A stretch of DNA of 64,000 nt from Sphingobacterium sp. SGG-5 (lineage in GTDB: Bacteria > Bacteroidota > Bacteroidia > Sphingobacteriales > Sphingobacteriaceae): NCBI RefSeq assembly GCF_011043525.1, contig NZ_JAAKGO010000002.1, positions 1 through 64,000 on the forward strand. Direction: 5' to 3'. Positions 18,323 to 26,484 of the stretch are shown here, piece after piece. The translations under genes and the position numbers were made by a program. The first letter of the stretch is position 1; each line of letters opens with the position of its first letter. The notes beneath the pieces were generated by a model. The model was not told where the DNA came from. It did not search any database and saw only the letters and a list, made by a program, of their open reading frames with translations.

Positions 18323-18790
18323 ACTATGGTCAGACAGCGCTCACCTTGAGTTGAATCAGATCGAACTCGAGTTCAATCACGTTTGACTAGAGTGAGATGA
18401 CGTCTACCTTTGGTCAAACTGGATTAAACTCTGGTCAGGTTGCTTTTAACTATAGTCAGACAGCGATTACCTTTAGTTGAATCAGATCGAACTCGAGTTA
18501 GATCACTTTCGACAAGAGTCAGATGACGTCTACCTTTGGTCAGATTGCTTTTAACTATGGTCAGACACCGTTTACCTTGAGTTGAATCAGATCAACCTCT
18601 GGTTCGATCACTTTCGACTAGAGTTAGATGACGCCTACCTTTGGTCAAATCGAATTGAACTCTGGTCAAATTGCTTTTGACTATGGTCAGACAGCGATTA
18701 CCTTTAGTTGAATCAGATCAAACTCGAGTTCAATCACTTTTGACTAGAGTCAGATGATACTCACCTTTAGTTGAATCGCATTGAACGCTA
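18323..18790. repeat. Phased 21-bp degenerate tandem repeat array (22 units) with higher-order 105/126-bp periodicity
   Basis: Each unit has a core like AC[TC]NNNRGT[CT]; the GT dinucleotide recurs at 18329, 18350, 18371 and every 21 bp through 18770 without a single indel. Several cores are palindromes (ACTCGAGT, ACTATAGT). Unit types recur in order A-B-C-D-E-F: copies at 18323, 18449 (lacking F), 18554 and 18680, the last followed by one extra B-like unit. On the minus strand the phase gives a degenerate heptapeptide like LT[KR]V-x-x-[DN], interrupted by five stops, so it is not an intact gene. The flanking 18791-18979 contains only AT-rich leader to the next gene. Confidence 0.9.
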
Positions 18791-18979
18791 TCCAAAAAAA
18801 ACACTAATAGTCAACAAGTTACATGATATTCTGAAAAATGGGACAAAAACATTTTCGTTCTCCCCTGTTTTATGTCCCGTAATTTTTCTGCTTTTGCCAG
18901 GGTCTGTTCCCATCTTTGTACCGTTAGCTAACATAGAAGTATAAATTAATTGTTTAACAAAATTTAAAAAAGTAAGGTT

Positions 18980-19597
18980 ATGAGAAGACCAACAACACAA
19001 TTCAAAAACCTCGATGCAGCACAGTTAATTCAGTTTGCAGAGGACATCGCAGAGAATATCGCTACGAACAGCGATATATTTGAAACGCCAACACCAGATT
19101 TGGCAACATTAACGGCAGCGATCACTGTCTTTCGGAACAGTGTAACAGCCGCGTTATTCAACGACAGGCTTGCCATTTCGGCAAGAAACGAAAAGCGTGC
19201 GGAGCTGGAAAATGTGATCTACGAATTAAGCAAATACGTAGATACCATTGCCAAGGGCAACGAGACCCTTATTCTAAGCGCCGGCTTTACACCTTCTAAA
19301 GAGCCAGTTTTTGATACCGAGCGAAACCCGAAGGCTAACCACCTGCGTGTGGAGCCTGATGGGCTGGGGACATTGCGGGTGCAGGCAAAGGTCACGCCCT
19401 GGAAGAAGGCCCGTTATTACCAGTTTGAATACCGCAAAAAAGGAGTCGATACAGCATGGGAAAGAATATTAAGTACCAAGGCTGTACTGGAAATCGACAA
19501 CCTGGAAGCGTTTCAGGAATACGAATTCCGGGTGACTTATCTGGGCAGGGATACAGTCCCTAACTATTCGGATGTAATATCCACTTTCGCATTATAG
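18980..19597 (+). CDS. Fibronectin type III-like domain protein, uncharacterised
   Basis: 205 residues, no signal peptide. Residues 1-95 are helical (DAAQLIQFAEDIAENIAT, RNEKRAELENVIYELSKYVDTIA). Residues about 115-205 look like one fibronectin type III domain (LRVQAKVTPWKKARYYQFEYRKKG, then EIDNLEAFQEYEFRVTYLGR). I recall small proteins of this architecture scattered in Sphingobacteriaceae without assigned function. A strong hairpin terminator follows directly, so it is probably monocistronic. It begins about 190 bp after the 21-bp array. Confidence 0.75.
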   Translation: MRRPTTQFKNLDAAQLIQFAEDIAENIATNSDIFETPTPDLATLTAAITVFRNSVTAALFNDRLAISARNEKRAELENVIYELSKYVDTIAKGNETLILSAGFTPSKEPVFDTERNPKANHLRVEPDGLGTLRVQAKVTPWKKARYYQFEYRKKGVDTAWERILSTKAVLEIDNLEAFQEYEFRVTYLGRDTVPNYSDVISTFAL

Positions 19598-19609
19598 CTG
19601 CGAGCAGAG

Positions 19610-19645
19610 AATGGCTGTCCGAAAGCGTTTTTCGGATAGCCATTT
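19610..19645 (+). terminator. Rho-independent-type hairpin
   Basis: Inverted repeat around AATGGCTGTCCGAAA and TTTTCGGATAGCCATT with a short loop, immediately after the fibronectin-domain gene. Stem has one mismatch; the T-run is short. Confidence 0.7.
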
Positions 19646-19687
19646 CTTATCGTATATATCGTAAAAAAAACATATCATTGCATACAC

Positions 19688-20371
19688 ATGAAGATCATTG
19701 TTAAAGAACACCCACTTCGCCCGATTGTACTCCGATTTGACACCACAAAACAGCCCCCCGAGTTTGAAAAGGAAGCTCTTGATGCCTACTATGCCATGCA
19801 CGACAAGACTTGGGAAACCAAACAAAACCTGCTGACACATAAAGACAGTTTGTATGAACTTGATGTACAGATAACCGAACTGGAGTATAGGTTGTTACCT
19901 ATCGAACATCAGGTGAGCTTTCTGGAGGCCGGATTCAAACTGGTCGACAACGTGGAGCTGCCACCGGTTGATAAGGATTTCAGTATCGGTATCGGTGAGT
20001 TTAGAGCAGAAGTTAACACCCACATCACAGACATGCAGGAATTGTACAAAGACCTGATGCCGGAATGGAAGTGGTTTGACAACTGGGCTGACTTCATCTA
20101 CGACCACGAAGATTGGTGCGCTCCCGGTGACAACGAACTGATACACCAGGTGTATCGACGCTACGAGGAAGTTTCGGTAGACATTGTTTCTCTGGATAGG
20201 GATCAGCAGGAGTTTTTTGGTGCCCATGGCGAAGTAAGGCAGCTGCAAAGGGATTATTTTGCGTATGGTAAGCAGGTATTCGACATGTATAATGACCTAA
20301 ACGAGCGGGCTGAAAAAGTGTACAAACGAGCCAACCGGGTTAATGAGTATGTCATTGAAAAGTTTGACTAA
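19688..20371 (+). CDS. Uncharacterised acidic helical protein
   Basis: 227 residues, unrecognised. It has no signal peptide or membrane span. Residues about 45-75 (KQNLLTHKDSLYELDVQITE) and 170-227 (LDRDQQEFFGAHGEVRQLQR, NERAEKVYKRANRVNEYVIE) are likely helices or coiled coil; the centre is rich in Trp/Asp (WKWFDNWADFIYDHEDW). It starts after the hairpin terminator of the preceding gene and its 3' end overlaps the convergent rfbC by 20 bp. No function is proposed. Confidence 0.7.
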   Translation: MKIIVKEHPLRPIVLRFDTTKQPPEFEKEALDAYYAMHDKTWETKQNLLTHKDSLYELDVQITELEYRLLPIEHQVSFLEAGFKLVDNVELPPVDKDFSIGIGEFRAEVNTHITDMQELYKDLMPEWKWFDNWADFIYDHEDWCAPGDNELIHQVYRRYEEVSVDIVSLDRDQQEFFGAHGEVRQLQRDYFAYGKQVFDMYNDLNERAEKVYKRANRVNEYVIEKFD

Positions 20372-20897
20372 AAAAAGGCAGCATCTCATCTTTATCGGAG
20401 ATGATCAACTCTTCATGCGGGAGTTCCCAATCTATCCTTAAGTCGGGGTCGTCAAACTTAACACCACACTCGGATTCTTTGTGATAGAAATTGTCACACT
20501 TGTAGAAAAATTCAGCGGTATCGCTTAACACGACAAAACCATGCAAAAAACCTCGTGGAATAAAAAGCTGCAGGTTGTTCTCCGCCGAGAGGCGAACGGC
20601 TTCATATTGACCGAAGGTCGGTGAATCCTTACGAGCATCTACCGCCACATCAAGCACTTCGCCTTGCAACACCCGCACCAGCTTAGCCTGGGCATATTCG
20701 CCTGTTTGGGCGTGCAGCCCCCGCAACACGCCTTTTGTCGAAAAAGACTGGTTATCTTGCACAAAATGGATGGAAGTACCACTTATCTGCTGAAAGACAC
20801 GCTCGTTAAAGCTTTCGAAAAAGTATCCCCGGCTATCGCCGTATTTAGTAGGCTCCAGAATATAGCAGCCTTGTAGTTTTGTTTCTGTTAGTTTCAT
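20352..20897 (-). CDS. rfbC: dTDP-4-dehydrorhamnose 3,5-epimerase
   Basis: 181 residues, full family length. The cupin-fold RmlC signature is complete: RGYFFESF (23-30), VLRGLHAQ with catalytic His62, FIPRGFLHGF (112-121) and FFYKCDNFYHKE with the general-acid Tyr132. It converts dTDP-4-keto-6-deoxyglucose to the rhamnose precursor in the cytoplasm. It is the last gene of the tagD-like/rfbB/rfbC block; rfbA and rfbD are not in the window. Its 3' end overlaps the convergent uncharacterised gene by 20 bp. Confidence 0.95.
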   Translation of the reverse strand: MKLTETKLQGCYILEPTKYGDSRGYFFESFNERVFQQISGTSIHFVQDNQSFSTKGVLRGLHAQTGEYAQAKLVRVLQGEVLDVAVDARKDSPTFGQYEAVRLSAENNLQLFIPRGFLHGFVVLSDTAEFFYKCDNFYHKESECGVKFDDPDLRIDWELPHEELIISDKDEMLPFFSQTFQ

Positions 20898-20900
20898 GTA

Positions 20901-20994
20901 GTTAACACAGTTACAGGGTTACACAGTTACGAAGTTACGTAGTTCCAATAGAATAACTTTCATCACCTTCATCACCCCCACCACCTCCATACCT
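20901..20994. repeat. 8-bp and 9-bp degenerate tandem repeats between rfbB and rfbC
   Basis: 20901-20949 reads as GTTA(A)CACA, GTTACAGG, GTTACACA, GTTACGAA, GTTACGTA, GTTCCAAT: period 8. 20959-20994 reads as TTCATCACC twice, CCCACCACC, TCCATACCT: period 9. Isolated GTTACANN copies also occur near 24670 and 31131, beside the dispersed repeats. Confidence 0.75.
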
Positions 20995-22042
20995 ATTCAT
21001 ACTGCTTCTCGTAATACCGCTGATAGTCGCCACTGGTCACGTTGTCCAGCCACTCTTGATTATTCAGATACCAATCGATCGTGATGCTTAATCCCTGCTC
21101 GAAGGTAACCGACGGCCGATAGCCCAATTCTTGATTGATTTTTGTCGCGTCAATAGCGTAACGTAGGTCGTGTCCCGGTCTATCCTTAACAAAGGTTATC
21201 AGCTGCGCTGCCGTCCCTGCTGGCCTGCCGAGCTTTTCGTCCATCTGTTTACATAACTCTTTGACCAAATCAATATTCTGCCACTCGTTGAAACCACCGA
21301 CATTGTAGCTTTCGCCATTTTTACCGCCATGAAAGACCAAATCTATAGCTTTCGCGTGATCGACGACATACAGCCAATCCCGCGTATATTTTCCATCTCC
21401 ATAGATAGGAAGCGGCCTATTATTTAAAATGTTATGTATACATAAGGGGATCAGCTTCTCGGGAAAATGGTTCGGGCCATAATTGTTAGAGCAGTTTGTG
21501 ATTACCACAGGCAACCCATACGTATCCTGATACGCCCGCACAAAATGGTCAGAAGAAGCCTTAGAAGCCGAGTAGGGAGAATGGGGATCATAGCTCGTTT
21601 CTTCCGTAAACAGGCCGGTATCACCCAAGGCCCCATATACCTCATCGGTGGAAACATGATGGAAACGCTTACCCTCGTAATTGTTCTTCCATAATTCCTT
21701 GGCTGCATTCAACAGATTGACTGTACCGATCACATTTGTCATTACAAATGCCGTAGGATCCGTTATCGAGCGGTCTACATGCGATTCGGCGGCCAGATGA
21801 ATGACCCCATCGGGCTGGTATTGCTGAAAAATAGCCTGCACTGCGCTGTCCGCCCTGATATCTGCCTTAACGAAAGTATAATTTGCCCGGTGTTCTATAT
21901 CCTTCAGGTTTTCCAGATTGCCGGCATACGTCAAAGCATCCAGGTTGATGATATGGCAATCGGGGTATTTGGTTACAAACTCCCGTACAACATGTGACCC
22001 GATAAATCCTGCACCACCTGTTATTAATATGGTTTTAGTCAT
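20993..22042 (-). CDS. rfbB: dTDP-glucose 4,6-dehydratase
   Basis: 349 residues from ATG 22042. A longer frame to 22126 exists but would overlap the upstream gene, and ATG 22042 gives the standard MTKTILITGGAGFIGSH start with its NAD-binding GxxGxxG. Short-chain dehydrogenase features follow: HLAAESHVDRS, STDEVYG with the active-site Thr-Asp-Glu, and YSASKAS containing the YxxxK pair. It makes dTDP-4-keto-6-deoxyglucose for rhamnose-type sugars in surface polysaccharide. Upstream gene ends 4 bp away; downstream is rfbC. Confidence 0.95.
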   Translation of the reverse strand: MTKTILITGGAGFIGSHVVREFVTKYPDCHIINLDALTYAGNLENLKDIEHRANYTFVKADIRADSAVQAIFQQYQPDGVIHLAAESHVDRSITDPTAFVMTNVIGTVNLLNAAKELWKNNYEGKRFHHVSTDEVYGALGDTGLFTEETSYDPHSPYSASKASSDHFVRAYQDTYGLPVVITNCSNNYGPNHFPEKLIPLCIHNILNNRPLPIYGDGKYTRDWLYVVDHAKAIDLVFHGGKNGESYNVGGFNEWQNIDLVKELCKQMDEKLGRPAGTAAQLITFVKDRPGHDLRYAIDATKINQELGYRPSVTFEQGLSITIDWYLNNQEWLDNVTSGDYQRYYEKQYE

Positions 22043-22046
22043 CTGT

Positions 22047-22535
22047 TTATTTTTGTTTTCCGTTCTTCTCCGCTTCCTTCTCCGCAACAATACGGCGCAA
22101 GCCCGAACTGGAAAAGCGGTGGTCACGGCTGTTAAAATACAACTCTATACCTTTCTCTTCACAATATTTGCGACCGGTAAAATCTTTATCCTTGTATTCA
22201 TCACCGACAATACGCACATCCAATTTGAAGGAACGTAAAATATCTTCGAGGTCTTGCTCCGTAGAGTAGGGAACAATTTCGTCCACGTATTCGCATCCCC
22301 GAAGTTGGATATAGCGTTCCACCACAGTTTGTGTCGGCTTATTTTTATCGGGTCTATCCAACGTAGGGTCCATCTGCAATCCACATATGAGGTAGTCACA
22401 CTGACGTTTGGCCTCAGCCAACATCATAATGTGTCCTGCATGCAATAAGTCAAATGTAGAGAATGTAATCCCCACCCTGGGACCGGGATTATAATCTCTT
22501 CTTTTTTTTGTGATGGTTTCCTTTTGGGTGTTCAT
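22047..22535 (-). CDS. Cytidylyltransferase-like protein (TagD/glycerol-3-phosphate cytidylyltransferase type)
   Basis: 162 residues. The nucleotidyltransferase HxGH motif is present (LLHAGHIMML, His32/His35), preceded by GITFSTFD. A C-terminal RFSSSGLRR replaces the usual RTxGISTT. Residues 60-70 (DRPDKNKPTQTVVERY) match the substrate loop of TagD. The enzyme couples a small phosphorylated substrate to CMP or AMP in the cytoplasm. Position directly before rfbB suggests a role in surface polysaccharide or teichoic-acid-like decoration. Exact substrate unknown. Confidence 0.85.
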   Translation of the reverse strand: MNTQKETITKKRRDYNPGPRVGITFSTFDLLHAGHIMMLAEAKRQCDYLICGLQMDPTLDRPDKNKPTQTVVERYIQLRGCEYVDEIVPYSTEQDLEDILRSFKLDVRIVGDEYKDKDFTGRKYCEEKGIELYFNSRDHRFSSSGLRRIVAEKEAEKNGKQK

Positions 22536-22671
22536 AGTCTTTTTCGATTGATTTTATTACCGTTTGTCAATCGAGGACTAAGTTAATGCAAAAACTCAAC
22601 AATTAAAAACCCGAATGTCGACGCCTTTCCTCTATCGTACACACGATTATTACATTACATTTTTTAACAGA

Positions 22672-22687
22672 TGGCACGACTTTTGTC
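22672..22687 (+). promoter_or_regulatory. Sigma-54-like -24/-12 element upstream of the ywqE-like gene
   Basis: TGGCACGACTTTTGTC matches the -24 box TGGCACG exactly and the -12 box as TTGT rather than TTGC, with GG and GT ten bases apart. It lies about 115 bp before the ATG. A second copy with the same GG-N10-GT pattern precedes dnaK, which argues against pure chance. Confidence 0.45.
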
Positions 22688-22802
22688 TTGCTAATTTTAT
22701 ACCGACGAAAAAACATTAGACCATTTTTAAAATAAAAAAAGGTAGCATTTGGGGGTAACATATCGTTATAAAGATGGATGCCTTATAAAGATTAGTTGAA
22801 AT

Positions 22803-23603
22803 ATGAATTTTATATCACGTTTATTTAAAAACGGACAGAACAGCCCAACGGTAAAAGTTCTAGGTAAATTAGCTTTTTTGGAAGTTGATATGCATAATCA
22901 TCTTTTACCGGGAATAGACGATGGCAGCTCTAATGTAGACCAGTCATTGTCGCTTATCAAGGGGCTGAATACATTAGGGCTTCACAAGTTCATCTGCACA
23001 CCACACGTGATGGAGGATGTATACTCCAATACAAAATCGACAATCTCCAAATCCTGTACAGAGCTTCGGAAAGCTTTACAAGAGACAGGCAACAAAACCC
23101 AGGTTTTTGCGGCTGCTGAACATATGATTGACCATGGGTTGCCACACTTGATCGAAAAAGACAATCTCTGCGTGATGCCGGGTGGCTATGTGCTAATTGA
23201 AATGTCGTATTTATCAGAATCACAAAGTCTTTTCCAGATCATCTCGGATATTCAGAAGCTCGGCTACAAACCTATATTAGCACATCCGGAACGATACAGT
23301 TATTTCCACTATAATTTTAACATGTACAAACAGATACGGGATGCAGGTTGCTTATTACAGATGAACTTACTGTCTATCTGTCGGTATTACGGTACGGAAG
23401 TAAAGGTAGCCGCTCTGACGATGATCAAATCGGGGATGTATGATTTTGTGGGCACCGATCTTCATCACGATCGTCATCTTCAAGCACTGATTGAAGTGGT
23501 AAAAAGATATCCTGTACGGGAATTACTAAAAACCTGTGATATCCTCAACCCGACACTATTGGATCACATGGCACAAGACAAATCAACCATCGCGGTCGGT
23601 TAA
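22803..23603 (+). CDS. YwqE/CpsB-type tyrosine-protein phosphatase (PHP domain)
   Basis: 266 residues. PHP metal-binding motifs are complete: DMHNHLLPGIDDG (30-42), ICTPHV (about 72), AHPERY (about 157) and GTDLHHDRH (about 218). Proteins of this family dephosphorylate bacterial tyrosine kinases that control capsular polysaccharide length and export. It is divergent from the rfb block, which supports the same role, although no BY-kinase is in the window. Its stop overlaps the convergent PorP/SprF gene by 4 bp. Confidence 0.9.
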   Translation: MNFISRLFKNGQNSPTVKVLGKLAFLEVDMHNHLLPGIDDGSSNVDQSLSLIKGLNTLGLHKFICTPHVMEDVYSNTKSTISKSCTELRKALQETGNKTQVFAAAEHMIDHGLPHLIEKDNLCVMPGGYVLIEMSYLSESQSLFQIISDIQKLGYKPILAHPERYSYFHYNFNMYKQIRDAGCLLQMNLLSICRYYGTEVKVAALTMIKSGMYDFVGTDLHHDRHLQALIEVVKRYPVRELLKTCDILNPTLLDHMAQDKSTIAVG

Positions 23604-24604
23604 AAAAACCTTGGACTTACAATGCGGCGGTTATGCTGCCCAAACTTCACACCTAAGGTCAGTTCATGTGTGCCGGACTGAAGGCCTGCCATTTTGTTAA
23701 GCATATGATCATAAGAATACCCTATCGCAAATTTGGGGTTAAGGTAGAATTGTGCAATGCCGCTGATCGCGTTCAAAGCACTTAGTTTATTAACCGTGTA
23801 TTCACTATAATCACGAGAAAAAACTCGCGCACGCATACGATAGCCAGCTCCTAACCATAAACGATCATTAAAAATGAACATCGCATTGAGGTCCATAGCC
23901 GTTGGTCCTCTAAAATCATCTTTCACCAATAGACTTGGACGTAAAAGAAGATCACGCTCTAGCTCCAGTAGAAGTCCGAAAATAAAATAACCTTGTACTT
24001 TACGATAGATGCTTTCGGTAGTATTTTTGCTGAATTGAAAATCCTGGTCACTTTCAGTTCCTGCAAAAAGATCTTGTACCGATACACCCGCATACCATGT
24101 GGGGTTACTGTAATACACCCCTAAGCGAATATCCGGCTTCCAAGTGCTTATCACGCCTAATGGTATAGACTCATCGCCTTTATCGTTATACTCTAATTTG
24201 TTGCCATCAAGACCATATTGGGTAAATCCTGCAGCAACACCCAAGCTCAACCGTTGCCTATCGTATGGATCAAGCTGTAACCGCAGGGCGTAATGCCCAT
24301 ATACACTGACTGCACTTTGGGCGCCAAGCTGATCGCCAATAACCTGCACGCCTACGCCATGACGGCGTTGCACATCATCCAAAACGCCATCCAGCGATAT
24401 TGAACCGGTTTTTGGTGCTCCTCGCCATCCGGCCCACTGGCTACGGAGTCCGAGCTGACCAAACCATTCCTCTTTATAACCTGCATAGGCTGGGTTAACG
24501 CTCAGTGCATTAAAGATATATTGGGTAAATTGAATATTCTGTTGACAATATCCGGATACAGCCGACAAAAGCATAAAACATACGGTCCAAAGAGATCCTT
24601 TCAT
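23600..24604 (-). CDS. PorP/SprF-family type IX secretion system membrane protein
   Basis: 334 residues with signal peptide to about residue 20 (SGYCQQN). The opening QFTQYIFNALSVNPAYAG is the family hallmark, followed by an outer-membrane beta-barrel with alternating strands (SVYGHYALRLQL, GYRMRARVFSRDY, IGYSYDHML). SprF/PorP proteins help deliver or anchor particular T9SS substrates and are usually encoded beside a large secreted adhesin. No such partner is adjacent here, so this is a solitary copy. Confidence 0.92.
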   Translation of the reverse strand: MKGSLWTVCFMLLSAVSGYCQQNIQFTQYIFNALSVNPAYAGYKEEWFGQLGLRSQWAGWRGAPKTGSISLDGVLDDVQRRHGVGVQVIGDQLGAQSAVSVYGHYALRLQLDPYDRQRLSLGVAAGFTQYGLDGNKLEYNDKGDESIPLGVISTWKPDIRLGVYYSNPTWYAGVSVQDLFAGTESDQDFQFSKNTTESIYRKVQGYFIFGLLLELERDLLLRPSLLVKDDFRGPTAMDLNAMFIFNDRLWLGAGYRMRARVFSRDYSEYTVNKLSALNAISGIAQFYLNPKFAIGYSYDHMLNKMAGLQSGTHELTLGVKFGQHNRRIVSPRFF

Positions 24605-24712
24605 ATTTTCGATATCCTCTATCTACAAAATACGATTATTTATTTCGCTTTATCAATAGTTTATAGAAGGTTACAGGGTTACTTAGACCTTAGATTATCG
24701 ATAAGTGCAGGA

Positions 24713-24914
24713 CAATCGGGCCTTCATCATTTTTTTGCCACCGCTCATCCTCTCCGTCGCTGCCGCGACATGGCCCTACTTTTTTTCCGCAAAAAAGATA
24801 GGCAAAAAACTCGCCGCTGTACCCAGATGCTACAATGGTAGTGCTTCCTCCTGAAACCCGCATCTGGCTAAGGCGGCATTTTAGCCAAACGGAGAGCTTG
24901 TGCTACCTGCATAA
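24713..24914. repeat. Dispersed structured repeat, family R1, copy A
   Basis: 202 bp, matching 26257-26458 at a constant offset of 1544 with about five mismatches and no indel. It contains several potential hairpins (GTCGC/GCGAC, CCAGATG/CATCTGG, GGCTAA/TTAGCC and CTTTTTTTCCGCAAAAAAG). In this copy it is bounded by near-perfect inverted ends: CAGGACAATCGGG (24709-24721) and CCCGATTGCCCTG (24922-24934). No convincing coding sequence. The rest of the 24605-25181 gap holds the R2 repeat and a GTTAC-type flank shared with 31076-31130. Confidence 0.85.
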
Positions 24915-24934
24915 CGCAAGACCCGATTGCCCTG

Positions 24935-25066
24935 TCGATAAGTGTAAAAAGAAGTAGGTAGCAAGAAAAGAAAGAAGCACATACCATACAAAGACCTAAA
25001 AATGTCGCCTTAGCGGGTCGCGGGTAGCAAGAAGGAAGAGACGATGTAGCGAGCCGGTACAGCGAC
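24935..25066. repeat. Dispersed repeat, family R2, copy 1
   Basis: About 132 bp found again in inverted orientation at 30946-31075, with a few mismatches. A 90-codon open frame on the minus strand here is repeat read-through, not a gene. Bases 25067-25181 hold a weaker match to 31228-31250 and nothing else recognisable. Confidence 0.8.
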
Positions 25067-25181
25067 ACGCTTTTGGGTACCTTTTGGCAAGACAAACCGA
25101 ACGAAGTGAGCTCTTGAATGCCGTTGAAGACAGACATTTTATGAAAAAAGTACCTGCCCGTCCGGCACAGAGGACAACAAA

Positions 25182-25862
25182 CTAATACTTCAGCTTTTCG
25201 CGGCTATAATCTCCTCTTCGTATCTGGTTTATGAGTTCTCCCCAAGCGAACGGGTTCAACAAGGGGTTATTCATCCGTTGGTTAATATGCTTATTACTCA
25301 TAATCGTATGCCGTTGTAAGGAGTGGTAGCTTTGAATTTCTTCTGCGCTCCGTGGTACAATCTGGGCTAAAGCCGCCATGGCTTCAGGGCTCAGGTTCCG
25401 CTTTGCAGCGGCTACCGGATCGTCGCCGGGTTTCAGTGCCATAAAATCGACCAGATAGTCTTCATAACTGGCCCATGGATAAGGTGTCACGGCAGGAAGT
25501 TCGATAACGAGGCTGCGCATCTGGATGTGTGCGGTAAACTTATCACCCTGCACGTCTGGAATGACATAGGTCAGTGGACTAAAGCCCACGCTTGTAAATG
25601 ATATCGTATCTCCGGCATGCGCAACGAAAGAAAAATAACCATCATTATTCGAAATAAATGTCTGGTCCCGGAATGAAATATTCTTAATGGTGGCAAAGGC
25701 TACAGGCAGGTCGGCATTGTTGGCAGAAGTAATCAGCCCACTGAATTGCAGGATGTTCCTTTCCTGCCCAAACGATAGGTATCCGCTAAGACATAGGAAA
25801 AAAACCAGTAGGTATGTTTGATAACGTCGCACTTTAACAAAACTAAACAAATATTCACGCAC
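25182..25862 (-). CDS. Exported carboxypeptidase-regulatory-like domain protein
   Basis: 226 residues. Signal peptide to about residue 32 (GYLSFGQER). Residues about 38-120 form a CarboxypepD_reg-like/CNA-B-type fold (FSGLITSANNADLPVAFATI, GYFSFVAHAGDTISFTSVGF), as in TonB-receptor N-termini but here without a barrel. Residues 125-226 are helical, unrecognised, ending in RGDYSREKLKY. It is probably periplasmic. It lies 38 bp downstream of the nifU-like gene on the same strand. Confidence 0.8.
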   Translation of the reverse strand: MREYLFSFVKVRRYQTYLLVFFLCLSGYLSFGQERNILQFSGLITSANNADLPVAFATIKNISFRDQTFISNNDGYFSFVAHAGDTISFTSVGFSPLTYVIPDVQGDKFTAHIQMRSLVIELPAVTPYPWASYEDYLVDFMALKPGDDPVAAAKRNLSPEAMAALAQIVPRSAEEIQSYHSLQRHTIMSNKHINQRMNNPLLNPFAWGELINQIRRGDYSREKLKY

Positions 25863-25900
25863 ACGCTGTTAAAATGTGTTAAGCCGCTGAAACAAGAGTA

Positions 25901-26176
25901 TTACAACTGATTCGGATTGATGGCATTCGGATCATCCATTTCCGTAATGTTCAACGCTTCTACAGCAACGATTTCGGGAACTGCCTTTTTGATCGCTTGC
26001 TCCAACCCGGCTTTAAAAGTCATGATACTCATCGAACAGCTCGCACAAGTCCCCAACAACTTCAATTTCACCACGTTGTCACTCGTAATCTCTTCAATAC
26101 GCACATTCCCGCCATCTGTCTGGAGATAGGGCCTCATACTATCTAAAGCTTGCTCTACTTTCTCGTAAATAGTCAT
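25901..26176 (-). CDS. NifU C-terminal domain (Nfu-type) iron-sulfur protein
   Basis: 91 residues, the full stand-alone Nfu domain. It carries YLQTDGGNVRI (17-27) and the Fe-S-binding CxxC in GTCASCSMS (Cys44, Cys47). Such proteins carry or deliver Fe-S clusters to apo-enzymes in the cytosol. It lies between the R1 repeat copy B and the exported regulatory-domain gene. Confidence 0.92.
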   Translation of the reverse strand: MTIYEKVEQALDSMRPYLQTDGGNVRIEEITSDNVVKLKLLGTCASCSMSIMTFKAGLEQAIKKAVPEIVAVEALNITEMDDPNAINPNQL

Positions 26177-26256
26177 TTTATGATTGAATTACTTTAACCA
26201 TGTAAAGATAATCATTTTTATTGGTTTTGTATATAATGCCTCTTTATTCAGCAGGG

Positions 26257-26458
26257 CAATCGGGTCTTCATCATTTTTTTGCCACTGCTCATCCTCTCCG
26301 TCGCTGCCGCGACATGGCCCTACTTTTTTTCCGCAAAAAAGATAGGCAAAAAACTCGCCGCTGTACCCAGATGCTACAATGGTAGTGCCTCCTCCTGCAA
26401 CCCCCATCTGGCTAAGGCGGCATTTTAGCCAAACGGAGAGCTTGTGCTACCTGCATAA
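26257..26458. repeat. Dispersed structured repeat, family R1, copy B
   Basis: Same 202-bp unit and orientation as 24713-24914. Short inverted ends flank it here too (GCAGGGC at 26251-26257, GCCCTGC at 26459-26465). It ends 26 bp from the stop of the downstream-oriented outer-membrane protein gene. The gap 26177-26484 contains nothing else recognisable; a 72-codon open frame within it is repeat-derived. Confidence 0.85.
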
Positions 26459-26484
26459 GCCCTGCTTTACTCAGCTCCTGGAGA

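Noticed and set aside
18323..18790. CRISPR array
   Set aside because: Units are 21 bp directly adjoining, degenerate, and have no unique spacers or cas genes.
18323..18790. Coding gene for a heptapeptide-repeat protein on the minus strand
   Set aside because: The best frame has five stop codons and no start; the longest open run is only about 55 codons.
18788..19000. Minus-strand ORF before the fibronectin-domain gene
   Set aside because: Low-complexity AT-rich leader, overlaps the real start of the gene at 18980.
19592..19840. Minus-strand ORF of 82 codons between two small genes
   Set aside because: It overlaps the hairpin terminator and the start of the gene at 19688, which has better coding character.
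24868..25137. Minus-strand ORF of 89 codons
   Set aside because: It lies within the R2 repeat, whose inverted copy does not keep the frame open; a repeat artefact.
26189..26407. Minus-strand ORF of 72 codons
   Set aside because: It covers R1 copy B; the same sequence in copy A does not support a conserved protein.
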